A stretch of 64,000 bases of DNA from Candidatus Pseudomonas phytovorans. Lineage in GTDB: Bacteria > Pseudomonadota > Gammaproteobacteria > Pseudomonadales > Pseudomonadaceae. A program made the position numbers and the translations under genes. This document shows positions 53,513-63,215 of this stretch, piece after piece. Position 1 is the first letter of the stretch. The number at the start of each line of letters is the position of its first letter. Below the pieces are notes generated by a model, which worked only from the letters and a program-made list of their open reading frames with translations, was not told where the DNA came from and did not search any database. Location: NCBI GenBank assembly GCA_029202525.1, contig CP119325.1, positions 4,376,001 to 4,440,000 of the forward strand, written 5' to 3'.

Positions 53513-54462
53513 GCATGAACCTGAATGCCGAGCAACTGGCGTCGTTACGCCAGGCCGCGCACTGGTTCAGCCAGCTCAACAGCGGTGAGGTGCAGGCCAG
53601 CGATCACTCGGCCTGGCAGCTGTGGCTGAATGCGACGCCCGTCAATGCCTGGGCCTGGCAGCAGGCGGAGCGCCTGCAAACACGCATGGCAGCAAGCGAA
53701 AACCCGGCTTCGGCACGCGTCCTGGCGCTGGCAGCCCATGGCCGACACGCCAGCCGCCGGCGGGTGGTCAAGGCTGGCTTGCTGCTGCTGGGCGGTGGCG
53801 CGCTGGGCCTGGGGGGATACCGCGAGGTCAAGCAGTCTCCACTGCTGGCAGACCTGCGTACCGGAGTGGGCGAACAACGGTCGCTGATGCTGAGCAATGG
53901 CACTGCGCTGGTACTCAACACCGCCTCTGCGGTCGATGTGGGTGACCTGAACGAAGCGCCGTGGCTGCGTCTGCGCCAGGGCGAACTGATGGTCACCGTA
54001 CCGCCACGCCAGACATGCAAGGTGTTTACCCGCAACGGCACCATCGAGGCAGGCGAAAGCCGTTTTGCCGTGCGGCTTTTCGATGACAGCAGCAGCCTGG
54101 AAGTATTCGGCCAGCAGGCACAGGTGACGCTGGCTTCGGGCCAGACCCTGCAGGTCGGTAGCGGCCAGCGCGGCCAGTTCAACGACCACAGCTTCTCTTC
54201 AATGGAAACCATCGCGCTTGCGGCCGATGCCTGGAGCCAAGGTTTGCTGATTGCCAACGACCAGCGCCTGGACTCGTTCGTCAGCAACCTTTCACGCTAC
54301 CGGCCGGGCTGGCTCAATTGCGCACCTTCCGTGGCGGGGATGCGTATCAGCGGTACGTACAGACTGGCTGATACCGACCAGATCCTGCGAGCCCTGACCA
54401 CGTCGCTGCCGGTGCAGGTTCACAGCCGTACCCGCTATTGGGTAACGGTCACCGCAGCATAA
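53509..54462 (+). CDS. FecR-family anti-sigma/signal relay protein
   Basis: This 317-residue protein has a cytoplasmic N-terminal DUF4880 part (LRQAAHWFSQLNSGEVQASD), a single membrane helix near 90-105 (AGLLLLGGGALGLGGY) and a periplasmic FecR domain that begins LRTGVGEQRSLMLSNGTALVLN. It carries the FecR signal to the sigma factor at 52982. The start overlaps the sigma stop by four bases. The receptor gene lies 84 bases downstream, so all three work as one set. Confidence 0.88.
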   Translation: MSMNLNAEQLASLRQAAHWFSQLNSGEVQASDHSAWQLWLNATPVNAWAWQQAERLQTRMAASENPASARVLALAAHGRHASRRRVVKAGLLLLGGGALGLGGYREVKQSPLLADLRTGVGEQRSLMLSNGTALVLNTASAVDVGDLNEAPWLRLRQGELMVTVPPRQTCKVFTRNGTIEAGESRFAVRLFDDSSSLEVFGQQAQVTLASGQTLQVGSGQRGQFNDHSFSSMETIALAADAWSQGLLIANDQRLDSFVSNLSRYRPGWLNCAPSVAGMRISGTYRLADTDQILRALTTSLPVQVHSRTRYWVTVTAA

Positions 54463-54546
54463 ATAAATACGCGACACCTGATCACTTTGGCGCGGCTTAT
54501 CCGACTCATAGGTAACCCGACACTTACCTACAAGAGAAACGCGAAG

Positions 54547-56997
54547 ATGACCCGCCCCTCCAAACCCAGGCCTTTCACTGCGCCGGGCCTGCGCACCTGC
54601 CTGATGTTGGCTGCCCTGCTTGGTGGGCCTGGCGCTGCCTGTGCCAGCCAGGCCGACGATTACCACCTGCCGCAGGGCGACCTGGGCGAAGTACTGACCC
54701 AGTTCGCTGCGCAAGCTGGCATCGTGGTGTCGTTCGACACCCAGCTGACACGCGGCAAACGTTCACCGGCACTCGACGGGCGCTATGACGTTGAGCAGGC
54801 GCTGCAGGTGCTGCTGGGCGGTACCGGGTTGCAGGCCATACGCGAGCGTGACGGGCGCTATTCGTTGCAATCGGCCAGCCGCGAGGGCGCGGCGCTGGAG
54901 TTGGCCCCAAGCCGGGTCGAAGCGCTGGGGCTGGGTTATGTCACTGAGGGCACCGGCGCCTACACAACGGGCGGGTCGACCACTGCAACCAAGCTACCTC
55001 TGAGCCTGCGCGAGACACCGCAGTCAGTCAGCATCATTACCCGCCAGGTGATCGACGACCACGGCTCGCAAGACATCGGCGACGTGCTACGCAACACGCC
55101 CGGGGTGTCGGTACAGGCGTACGACAGCGAGCGCATGGAGTACTCCGCACGCGGTTTTGCCATTACCAACTACCAGTACGATGGCATCAACACCATCTAC
55201 GATGGCGTCTACGATGAGGGCGTGACCCATGTCGACATGGCTGCCTACGACCGCATCGAAGTCATCAAGGGTGCAACCGGCCTGATGACCGGCTCTGGCG
55301 ACCCGTCGGCTACGGTCAACCTGGTACGCAAGAAGCCCACTCACGGCTTCAAGGCCTCGATCACCGCCAGCGCGGGGTCCTGGGACAACTACCGTACCGA
55401 AGGTGATATTTCGGGTCCGCTCAACGACAGCGGTAGCGTGCGTGGCCGGCTGGTGGGTGCCTACCAGGACCGCAAATCGTATCTGGACCACTACAAGCAG
55501 AAAAAGGACGTTTACTACGGCATCGTCGAAGCCGACCTGACGCCCGACACCCTGCTCACCTTCGGCATCGACAACCAGGCCACAACCCCGCGCGGGTCGT
55601 CCTGGACCGGTAACCCGACGTACTTTTCCGACGGCAGCCGCACAGATTTCTCACGCTCGCACAACCCGGCGGCAGACTGGAGCCGCCGCGACTTCGAGTC
55701 CACCACCTACTTCACCTCGCTGGAGCAGGCCCTGGCCAATGACTGGAAGGTCAAGCTCAGCCTCAACCACATGATCAGCGATCATGATACCCGCCTGGCG
55801 TCTGCCAGCGGCGGCAACCCGGACCCGGTTACTGGCGAGGGCATGTTCCTGTACTGGGGGCGTTGGGAAGGCCACCGCGTGCAAAACACCGCCGACGTGA
55901 ATGTATCCGGCCCGTTCACCCTGTTCGGCCGCGAGCATGACTTGGTGGCAGGCTTCATGACTTCGCATTCGAAGCAGACCGGCGACACTTACGACGGCAG
56001 CGCGTTCGAGATGGTGCCCGGCTCCATCTTCGACTGGAATGGCAAGCTGCCGGAGCAGAACTTCCCGAAAAACGGCGACTACACCACCACGCAAAGCCAG
56101 AATGGCGCCTACGTGGCCACCCGCCTGAAGCCGACCGACAAGCTTTCGGTCATCCTCGGCACCCGGGTCAGCACCTTCAAGTACAACGATGATGAAGACT
56201 ATTACCCCACGTCTTCGCTGAGCGACACCCACGCCAGCTACAAGGAACACGGGGTGGTCACCCCCTATGCGGGCGTGGTCTATGACCTGGACGACACCTA
56301 CTCGGTGTATGCCAGCTACACGTCGATCTACCAGCCGCAAGTGTACAAGGACATCAACGGCGCCACCCTCGCGCCTGTCGAAGGCGACGGCTATGAAGCC
56401 GGGTTCAAGGCTGCATGGTTCGACGGCAGACTGAACGGTACCCTGGCGTTCTTCCGCATCGAACAAGACAACGTCGCCTCCAACGTCGGCACCAACCCGG
56501 TAACCAACGAAGGCATCTACAAAGCCATTGACGGCGCTACCACCAAAGGCGTCGAGCTGGAACTGGCCGGCGAACTGGCGCCCGGCTGGAACGTCACCGC
56601 CGGCTACACCTACGCCCGTACCCGCGACGCCGACGACCAGCGGATCTTCGGCTTCCCTCTGGCAACCACCAAGCCTGAGCACGTGGTGCGGCTGTTCAAT
56701 ACCTACCGCCTGCCTGGCGCATTCGACCAGGTGACCGTGGGCGGCGGGCTGCGCTGGCAGAGCGGCTTCTACGGCAATATCTACAGCCCGATTGCCAATG
56801 ACTACACCCGCATCAAGCAAGGCGGCTACACGCTGGTGGACCTGATGGCGCGCTATCAGTACAGCGAGCACTTGAGCTTCACGGTCAATGCCAACAACGT
56901 GTTCGACAAGGTCTACCTGACCGGGCTGGGGAACTTCGATACCACGTATTACGGCGAGCCACGCAATATGATGGTCACGACCCGCTGGGACTTCTGA
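54547..56997 (+). CDS. TonB-dependent siderophore receptor with signalling (STN) domain
   Basis: Outer-membrane receptor of 816 residues with a signal peptide. The STN domain (LPQGDLGEVLTQFAAQAGIVVSF, about 40-110) signals to FecR. Next are the plug (LPLSLRETPQSVSIITRQVIDDHG) and a 22-strand barrel ending in NMMVTTRWDF with terminal Phe. The form resembles FpvA/FoxA-type ferric siderophore receptors, but the ligand cannot be named. The start is the ATG at 54547 (MTRPSKPRPF). A longer frame from 54487 is rejected. The cell probably takes up a siderophore made by another organism or by distant genes. Confidence 0.87.
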   Translation: MTRPSKPRPFTAPGLRTCLMLAALLGGPGAACASQADDYHLPQGDLGEVLTQFAAQAGIVVSFDTQLTRGKRSPALDGRYDVEQALQVLLGGTGLQAIRERDGRYSLQSASREGAALELAPSRVEALGLGYVTEGTGAYTTGGSTTATKLPLSLRETPQSVSIITRQVIDDHGSQDIGDVLRNTPGVSVQAYDSERMEYSARGFAITNYQYDGINTIYDGVYDEGVTHVDMAAYDRIEVIKGATGLMTGSGDPSATVNLVRKKPTHGFKASITASAGSWDNYRTEGDISGPLNDSGSVRGRLVGAYQDRKSYLDHYKQKKDVYYGIVEADLTPDTLLTFGIDNQATTPRGSSWTGNPTYFSDGSRTDFSRSHNPAADWSRRDFESTTYFTSLEQALANDWKVKLSLNHMISDHDTRLASASGGNPDPVTGEGMFLYWGRWEGHRVQNTADVNVSGPFTLFGREHDLVAGFMTSHSKQTGDTYDGSAFEMVPGSIFDWNGKLPEQNFPKNGDYTTTQSQNGAYVATRLKPTDKLSVILGTRVSTFKYNDDEDYYPTSSLSDTHASYKEHGVVTPYAGVVYDLDDTYSVYASYTSIYQPQVYKDINGATLAPVEGDGYEAGFKAAWFDGRLNGTLAFFRIEQDNVASNVGTNPVTNEGIYKAIDGATTKGVELELAGELAPGWNVTAGYTYARTRDADDQRIFGFPLATTKPEHVVRLFNTYRLPGAFDQVTVGGGLRWQSGFYGNIYSPIANDYTRIKQGGYTLVDLMARYQYSEHLSFTVNANNVFDKVYLTGLGNFDTTYYGEPRNMMVTTRWDF

Positions 56998-57045
56998 CAG
57001 GGCTGCAAGGCAACCCAGGATTTCAGCGTTGGTGCGCAAATTGCC

Positions 57046-57162
57046 GGGGCCGCTTTGCGCCCCTTCGCGGGCTTGCCCGCTCCCACAGGTTGCGCGCTCG
57101 ATGCAGAATCGCGCTATCTCTGTGGGAGCGGGCAAGCCCGCGAAGGGGCGCAAAGCGGCCCC
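57046..57162. repeat. REP inverted pair with 42-base perfect arms
   Basis: 57046-57087 and 57121-57162 are exact inverted copies (arm start ggggccgctttgcgcccctt) around a 33-base loop. It is the same REP family as at 28.2 and 42.2 kb. It sits between convergent gene ends. Confidence 0.92.
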
Positions 57163-57189
57163 AATTTGCTTGAATGACTGGTATGAGGG

Positions 57190-59040
57190 CTAACCCGCCT
57201 GCACGATGATCTGGCTCTGCAGGTCGCGGATCATCGCCTCCAGCGCCGGTTTCATGGCCGCGAAATCCTCCGCTGTGCACACCACATCCGGCCGGCTGAA
57301 CTTGAACCGCCGCTCCACCACCACCGCATTGCCATCTTGAGTGTAACGTGCGCTGTAGTCGACATTGCCGTCATGCAGATCCACAGGTTTCGGCAGTGCC
57401 AGCACGTTGACCTGGGCCGGGAACTCGAAGCGCGAGGTCTCCACAGTGTCATTGCCAATGCACACGAAGCTTTGGCTGCGTTCCTTTTCCAGAGTAAAGC
57501 TGTACACATTCTGCGAGATACCGCCCGCCAGGCTGGTAAGGGTCGCCACACCCACCGGCCCTGGCAGATTGACCAGATTTTCCGTGCGCCCATCCACATT
57601 GCTGACAAAGTCGCCAGTGGCAGTGGGCGGCTCGACCTTGAACGAACCAGTGCCGCGTTGCCCGTAGGCGGCCAGCACTCTTTCGACCAGCATGTCGCGG
57701 TCTGCCGGCTTCATCAGTTTCACCCCAAAGCGGCTCATCTCGCTGGCCCAGCCCTTGACCGTCGAAACGTTGGTGAAGTCGGCGCCACCATCGGCCTTGA
57801 CCTTGAACTGCAAGTCACTGGAAACCTGGTTCAGTTGCATGGCCGGGGTTTGGCCAAACTCGCCGGTTGCAGTCAGCAGCACCCGCTTGTTCAACACGGT
57901 CAATGGCAGGTACCCAGCGGCAATCGACGGATCAGTTGAGTCCAGGTACAAGTCCAGGCTCGGCACATAGGTGATCACGTGGTTCAGCACACCCAAGGTC
58001 GGTACTTTGGGGAACACATAGGCAGTGCCCTGGTTCACCATGGCCGGGGTGCTCTTGATGCCGACCGCGCTCAGCAGCGCTTCGAGCAGCGCAACATGGT
58101 CCTTGCAGTCGCCGTAGCGGTTGTCCAGTACGGTTTGCGCGGCATGCGGCACTACCCCGCCAGCGCCGACATACACCGCCACATAGCGGATGTTTTCGCG
58201 TACCCAGTCACTGAGGGTCAGGGCTTTTTCCCGCGCAGTTGGCAAACCGGCGGTCAGGCGCTGCGCCAGTTCGCTGATCTGTGGGGTGACCTCGACCGTC
58301 GCCCTGGCCTGGTAAGCCTGAGCGAAGTCCTTGAAGCCGGAGAAGGTCGAAACCGCCAGGTAGTGGCCATAGTCCAGGTACGACACTGCACCCGTCTCGA
58401 TCCGCGCCCGCGCTGACGGTACGTAGTCCCAGCGATACACCGTGCGCCCTTGCCCGGTAGCGGGTGGCGACGCCTTGAAGCCGCGCGCATCGGCCTGCAG
58501 CGGCATGCCCTGGGGCAGGTCATAGGTCAGCGAGAACTGCCCGACCGGGTAGAACTGCGGCACGGTGATGTCTTCGAACTGCCCGGGAAACAGCGGGGTA
58601 GCGCGGTGACGTTGATAACGCAGCACCAGCCGGTCACCCACCGCAACCTCGGGGAAGATAACCACCTTGTTGACCGAGTCCTGGAACATCGGCGCCTGCG
58701 CAGAAGCCTGCTCTTGCTGCTCCTTGATATGCGCGGCATCCACCTGCACTTTTCGGCCGTCAGGCTTTTGCGTGTAGGCTTCGACCACCTCCAGCGTCTC
58801 CAGCGAACGGTTGTAGCTTACCGGGTGCTGGGCATTGGTCTTGATGGCGCGCTCTTCGTTGATCAGCATGACGCTGTCGACATCCAGACGGAAACTGCCG
58901 TCTTTTTGCACCACAAACGTCTGCGCGATTTTTTCCAGGGTGACGGAACGGTCGAGACCATCGGTAAAAGCGTGGGCAAGGCCCACCCAAAGCATTGTGA
59001 CAGGCAGCAGAACAGCTGCCAGGTATGGCTTTTTGAACAT
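57190..59040 (-). CDS. DUF3857 / transglutaminase-like periplasmic protein
   Basis: Product of 616 residues with a signal peptide (LAAVLLPVTMLWVGLAHA). A DUF3857 N-terminal domain (about 35-230) is followed by a transglutaminase-core domain. The triad residues are present: Cys312 in RYGDCKDH, the His in LNHVITYV and the Asp in YLDSTDP. Known DUF3857-transglutaminase proteins are peptidase-like or protein-crosslinking, but function is mostly unknown. A Fur-like box lies 32-50 bases upstream of the start, so iron control is possible. It sits between two siderophore receptor sets. Confidence 0.8.
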   Translation of the reverse strand: MFKKPYLAAVLLPVTMLWVGLAHAFTDGLDRSVTLEKIAQTFVVQKDGSFRLDVDSVMLINEERAIKTNAQHPVSYNRSLETLEVVEAYTQKPDGRKVQVDAAHIKEQQEQASAQAPMFQDSVNKVVIFPEVAVGDRLVLRYQRHRATPLFPGQFEDITVPQFYPVGQFSLTYDLPQGMPLQADARGFKASPPATGQGRTVYRWDYVPSARARIETGAVSYLDYGHYLAVSTFSGFKDFAQAYQARATVEVTPQISELAQRLTAGLPTAREKALTLSDWVRENIRYVAVYVGAGGVVPHAAQTVLDNRYGDCKDHVALLEALLSAVGIKSTPAMVNQGTAYVFPKVPTLGVLNHVITYVPSLDLYLDSTDPSIAAGYLPLTVLNKRVLLTATGEFGQTPAMQLNQVSSDLQFKVKADGGADFTNVSTVKGWASEMSRFGVKLMKPADRDMLVERVLAAYGQRGTGSFKVEPPTATGDFVSNVDGRTENLVNLPGPVGVATLTSLAGGISQNVYSFTLEKERSQSFVCIGNDTVETSRFEFPAQVNVLALPKPVDLHDGNVDYSARYTQDGNAVVVERRFKFSRPDVVCTAEDFAAMKPALEAMIRDLQSQIIVQAG

Positions 59041-59071
59041 GGAGATCCTTCTCGATCAGCGGACTACAATC

Positions 59072-59090
59072 AACAATGATACGCATTGCC
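59072..59090 (-). promoter_or_regulatory. Candidate Fur box upstream of the DUF3857 gene
   Basis: aacaatgatacgcattgcc matches the Fur consensus at 13 of 19 positions, including the central AATGATA and CATT. It lies 32-50 bases ahead of the DUF3857 start, in the 79-base gap after the isochorismatase gene. Confidence 0.5.
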
Positions 59091-59119
59091 GCCGTATGAT
59101 GGCAAAGTGACAATATTGC

Positions 59120-59605
59120 TCAGCGTTGCCCCGCCAGTTCGGCCAGCACTTCAACCGAGGTAGTGACCTGACGGAAATGATGCTGCCACAGCTCGATGCC
59201 CAGCTTGGCCGAGCGGTCCAGCGAAGACCCTACCGTCATGTCCGTCACCAGGGTGGGCGTCAGGCCCGCATCAAACAGGGCAAAACCGGCGGCCAGCACA
59301 CAGGTTTCGGTCTGCAGCCCACACACCAGCACCCGCTCCACGCCCAGCTGCCGGATGTACTCGATGGCTTCGGCGCTCTGCCCGTAGCCATGTTTGATGA
59401 ACACCTGGTCAGCTTCGACCAGGCTTTCGTCCTCGGCCGCCGGGTGCCAGCCGAGCTGCCGCTCGAACGGCGTGACCTGCTCGTTGTGCAACTCGACCGA
59501 GGCAATGGTAGGGATGTTCGCTGACAACCGCCGCAAACCATCGACCAGCCACTCGGGCGGGCTGAAAGTGGACTGGACATCGACGATAAGCAAAACCTGG
59601 CGCAC
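59120..59605 (-). CDS. Isochorismatase-like cysteine hydrolase
   Basis: Product of 161 residues. The catalytic set of the family is seen: Asp in LLIVDVQSTF, Lys in VFIKHGYGQS and Cys in LQTETCVLAA. This matches the nicotinamidase/isochorismatase superfamily, whose members hydrolyse amides or vinyl ethers. A dedicated siderophore-pathway role is not shown. I chose the GTG at 59605 because GGAG lies seven bases upstream; the longer frame to 59668 would overlap the receptor gene. Confidence 0.82.
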   Translation of the reverse strand: MRQVLLIVDVQSTFSPPEWLVDGLRRLSANIPTIASVELHNEQVTPFERQLGWHPAAEDESLVEADQVFIKHGYGQSAEAIEYIRQLGVERVLVCGLQTETCVLAAGFALFDAGLTPTLVTDMTVGSSLDRSAKLGIELWQHHFRQVTTSVEVLAELAGQR

Positions 59606-59664
59606 AGCGTTCTCCGGCCATTGGCAAAATGGCCCGGAGTATAACGCGTGGTGCAGGGGCTTGA

Positions 59665-62151
59665 TCACCAGTCGTAGGTCATCTCTACCGACGCTACCCG
59701 CTCCTGCCCGTAGTAGCAGCCAAACGCATAGTTGCAGTCCGAAACGTACTCGCGATCAAAGATGTTCTGCACATTCACGCTGGCCTGCAGGCCGCGCAGG
59801 CTTGCGTCGAGCTTGCCCAGGTCGTAGCTGACGGTAGCGTCGTACACGGCATAGGCCGGCACATCGAAGGTATTGGCCGAGTTGCCCGGCTTGCGGCCGG
59901 TGTAACGGGCGCCGGCGCCAAAGGTCAGGCCATTGAGCGTGGCCTGGGTGAAGTGGTAATCCACCCACAGTGTGGCCGACACAGGCGCCTGCGACTCGTT
60001 GCGGTTGCCCTGGTCGCCATAGGTGCTTTTGGTATAGAACGAGTCGATGTAGGTGGCTGCGGCCAGCACATCGACATTCTCGATACTGGATTTGAGTTCC
60101 AGCTCCACCCCACGCGAGCGCACCTCGCCATTTTGCGTCTCGTACTGCGGGTATTCGGTATCACCGGTCTTCACGTTCTTCTGCTTCACCTCGAACACCG
60201 AGGCGGTGAACAGGGTGCCTTCGACTGGCTGGTACTTCAGCCCCACTTCGTATTGCTCACCTTCGGTTGGCTCGAACGCCTTGCCGCCGCGCTCGGGCGC
60301 TGCGGTGCCCAGTGTGGGCAAGAACGACTGGGAATAGCTGACATACGGCGCCAGGCCAAACTCGGTGACATAGGTAAGGCCGATGCGTCCGGTAAACTTG
60401 TTGTCGCGCTGAGAGGCAATGCTGTGTGCCAGCAGATCCTTGTTGTCGATTTCAGCCCAGTCCTGGCGCCCACCCACGGTCAGGATCCAGTTATCCAGCT
60501 TGATCTGGTCCTGCACGTAGAGCCCGGTCTGGCGCACGGTGTTGTCCCAACGGGTATCCAGCACCGGCGTTACGCTGCTGCTGTCGTAATTGTTTTTGCC
60601 ATAGAGGTCGACAGGCAACACGTTGTAGGCGTTGTAGCCATCGTACTTGCGGCTGAAATGACGATAATCAGCACCGGCCAGCAAGGTGTGCCGCAGTGCA
60701 CCCGTATTGAAGGTGTACTCCAGGTTGTTATCTATCGTGTAGGCGATGTTGTGCTGGCGCCAGTCAAGCTTGACCCGGTTGGCGCGGGTGTAGTCGACCA
60801 CATCGCCATCTGTCACGAAGCTGCGCAGATAGAAGCCCTTGTACTGGTCGCGCACATCGGTGTATCGCGCCGTTGAACGCCAGGCCAGGTCATCGTTGAA
60901 ACGGTGGTTGAAGTCGTAACCCAGCACGTACTGGTCGCGTTTGTAATCGTTGTAGTGTGAGTCGCCCGAGAAGAAGTCGCGGTCGATTTTCTGACCCGTC
61001 GGGCCACGCTTGAGCGAGCCGATCATTGGCAGCGATTGGTAGTCGGCCAGGCCGTCATCGCGCTGCACTTGCGCCAGCAACGTCAGCGACGTGTCCTCGT
61101 TCGGCGCCCAGGTCAGGCTAGGCGCCAGCAACAAGCGCTCGCTGTGGGTGTGGGCGACCATTTCGTTGCCTTTATCGGCAACGCCGACCAGGCGATAGGT
61201 GAAGGTTTTTTGCTCATCCAGCGGGCCGCTGGTGTCGAAGGCACCATTGACGCGGTTATAGCTGCCGGCGCCAAGCTTGACCTGGCTACGCTGCTCGCGG
61301 GTCGGGCGCTTGGAGACCATGTTGATCAACCCGCCCGGCTGGTTTTGCCCATACAGCACCGAAGAGGGGCCTTTGAGCACTTCGATGCGTTCCAGCGTGT
61401 ACGGGTCGATCTGAGGTGCGCCCCCCAGGCTACCGGCGTACGGCAGGTACGCGCCGTCCAGATACAGCGGAGTCGGGGCAAAGCCGCGGCTGGTGATTTC
61501 GTCGGCAATGCTGTTGCGATCGGTAAAGCCGCCGGTGGCCAGGCCCGGGGTGTAACGCAGCGCCTGGGTCAGGTTGCGCGCCCCCTGGGCTTGCACCTGG
61601 TCGGCGGTGATCACGTTGATGGCCTGGGGGATCTCCAGGATGGGCGTGTCGGTCTTGGTCCCGGTGGCACTGCGGCTGGCGACGTAGCCGTTCACCGGTC
61701 CGTAGGCAGACTCCGCCGCTGTGCCGGTAATGCTGGTGGCGCCCAACTGCAGGGTTGAATCGTCACCGTCCATGGGCAACAGCGAGTAGCTGCCGTTGGC
61801 CTGCTTCAACACCTGCAACCGGTTACCCGCCAGCAACTGGCGCAGGCCAGCGTCAGGGCTGTAGCGACCCTGCAGGCCGGGCGACTTCATGGCCTGCACC
61901 GATGACGGCTCGAATGAAACCGTTACCCCGGCTGCCGAGGCAAATTGGGTGAGTGCCGTGGCCAGCGGGCCGGCGGCAATGTCGAACGAAGCTTCAGCCT
62001 GGCTTTGCGCAATGGCAGGGCTGGCGACCATCACCGTGGCCAATGGCGTTGCCAGCGCCACGCTGAACAGCGCGCGATTCACCGCACGTGCCAGTTTGGT
62101 CTTGGTCGAGTTGATCGATGGGGTGCGGTTGCAATCGTTGACAGCGTGCAT
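59665..62151 (-). CDS. TonB-dependent siderophore receptor (FhuA/FiuA-like, hydroxamate type)
   Basis: Receptor of 828 residues. A signal peptide ends near AIAQ. The STN domain is IAAGPLATALTQFASAAGVTVSF, the plug has LEIPQAINVITADQVQAQGA, and the barrel ends VEMTYDW with a terminal Trp. The last strands hold SDCNYAFGCYYGQER, the two-Cys loop common to FhuA/FiuA ferrichrome receptors. AAGGAA lies seven bases ahead of the ATG. The gene follows a FecI/FecR pair on the same strand, its probable regulators. The hydroxamate ligand is likely but not proved. Confidence 0.87.
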   Translation of the reverse strand: MHAVNDCNRTPSINSTKTKLARAVNRALFSVALATPLATVMVASPAIAQSQAEASFDIAAGPLATALTQFASAAGVTVSFEPSSVQAMKSPGLQGRYSPDAGLRQLLAGNRLQVLKQANGSYSLLPMDGDDSTLQLGATSITGTAAESAYGPVNGYVASRSATGTKTDTPILEIPQAINVITADQVQAQGARNLTQALRYTPGLATGGFTDRNSIADEITSRGFAPTPLYLDGAYLPYAGSLGGAPQIDPYTLERIEVLKGPSSVLYGQNQPGGLINMVSKRPTREQRSQVKLGAGSYNRVNGAFDTSGPLDEQKTFTYRLVGVADKGNEMVAHTHSERLLLAPSLTWAPNEDTSLTLLAQVQRDDGLADYQSLPMIGSLKRGPTGQKIDRDFFSGDSHYNDYKRDQYVLGYDFNHRFNDDLAWRSTARYTDVRDQYKGFYLRSFVTDGDVVDYTRANRVKLDWRQHNIAYTIDNNLEYTFNTGALRHTLLAGADYRHFSRKYDGYNAYNVLPVDLYGKNNYDSSSVTPVLDTRWDNTVRQTGLYVQDQIKLDNWILTVGGRQDWAEIDNKDLLAHSIASQRDNKFTGRIGLTYVTEFGLAPYVSYSQSFLPTLGTAAPERGGKAFEPTEGEQYEVGLKYQPVEGTLFTASVFEVKQKNVKTGDTEYPQYETQNGEVRSRGVELELKSSIENVDVLAAATYIDSFYTKSTYGDQGNRNESQAPVSATLWVDYHFTQATLNGLTFGAGARYTGRKPGNSANTFDVPAYAVYDATVSYDLGKLDASLRGLQASVNVQNIFDREYVSDCNYAFGCYYGQERVASVEMTYDW

Positions 62152-62234
62152 GCGGTTTCCTTTCGCCCTGCGGCAGTTTTTTCGTTGCGCTTGTTGCGCG
62201 TCTACCTACAAGTCGAACGAGAACGTAAATCGAT

Positions 62235-62264
62235 AACCCCTCTGGCAAAAAAAATAGGGGGGTT
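62235..62264 (-). other. Hairpin between fecR-like and receptor genes
   Basis: aacccc at 62235-62240 pairs with ggggtt at 62259-62264, directly after the FecR-like stop. The loop holds a run of A on the plus strand (T on the minus strand). It could weaken read-through from the regulators into the receptor, but no experimental support can be read. Confidence 0.3.
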
Positions 62265-63212
62265 TCAGGCAGCCTCGACGCGCGTCCAGTACCGGCTGAA
62301 GCGACGAAGGCGCACAGGCAGCGTGGTGGTAAGGTTTTCCAGGACAATATCGATGTCGCCCAGGTGAAACGCCCCGGACACTCGCAACCCGCTCACGGCC
62401 GCATCACAGCCCAGGTAACCTGGCCGATACCGCTGCAGCTCGCCGACAACATCGGCCAGGCGCCAGTTATCCACGATCAGCATCTGCCGGGCCCATGCAT
62501 CCGCCATCGCCGCTACCGGTGTCAGGTCGCCCGTTTTTGCGGCGCTGAAGTCCAGCTGTTGCCCGGCGTCTACCCGCACAACCCCCATGGCGTGTGCACT
62601 GCGCACTTGCACTGCATGCTGCAGCACGCTGACCCGCGAAACGTCATTGTCGCAGCGCACGATGAAGCGCGTACCCAGTGCGCGGACGCTGCCCTGCCCG
62701 GTATGCACGATGAACGGCCGAGACAATGCATCCACTGCGGTCTGCACCAGGATCTCCCCCTTCAGCAACTCAAGTGCGCGCCACTCGCCGTCGTAGCGGA
62801 TATCAACAGCGGTGTCGGTGTTCAGTTGCAGTTGGCTGCCGTCGTCCAGCTGCAACGAACGCTGCTCGCCAACGCCTGTGCGTACATCGGCCATCAGCCG
62901 TGCAACGCCGCCGTCACGCAACACCATCCCCCCTGCCCCACCCGCTACCAACAGCACGGACAGCACCTTGAGCACTTCGCGGCGCTTGGCCCTGGCGCTG
63001 CTCAACGTCGGCCGTGCAATGCCGGGCGTGACCTGCGCCAGCTTGCCCTGCAAGCGTGCAAGGCGCTCCCATGCCTGCAGGTGTCGTGGGTCACTCAGCA
63101 ACCAGCGCTGATGCGCCACTCGCGTGGCGTCGTCCGCCTCACAGCGCAGCTCGACATACCAGCGCGCGGCAGCCTCCAGTGTGTTGCGATCCAATGTTTC
63201 AGCCCCCGACAT
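62265..63212 (-). CDS. FecR-family anti-sigma/signal relay protein
   Basis: The 315-residue product has an N-terminal DUF4880 segment (TLEAAARWYVELRCEADDATR), a membrane helix near 90-105 (VLLVAGGAGGMVL) and a FecR domain starting VRTGVGEQRSLQLDDGSQLQLNT. It passes the signal of the downstream receptor to the sigma factor encoded just before it; the gap is three bases. Confidence 0.88.
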   Translation of the reverse strand: MSGAETLDRNTLEAAARWYVELRCEADDATRVAHQRWLLSDPRHLQAWERLARLQGKLAQVTPGIARPTLSSARAKRREVLKVLSVLLVAGGAGGMVLRDGGVARLMADVRTGVGEQRSLQLDDGSQLQLNTDTAVDIRYDGEWRALELLKGEILVQTAVDALSRPFIVHTGQGSVRALGTRFIVRCDNDVSRVSVLQHAVQVRSAHAMGVVRVDAGQQLDFSAAKTGDLTPVAAMADAWARQMLIVDNWRLADVVGELQRYRPGYLGCDAAVSGLRVSGAFHLGDIDIVLENLTTTLPVRLRRFSRYWTRVEAA

Positions 63213-63215
63213 GCT

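Noticed and set aside
59605..59668. N-terminal extension of the isochorismatase-like gene
   Set aside because: It lacks a ribosome site and would overlap the receptor gene; the GTG at 59605 has a clear GGAG.
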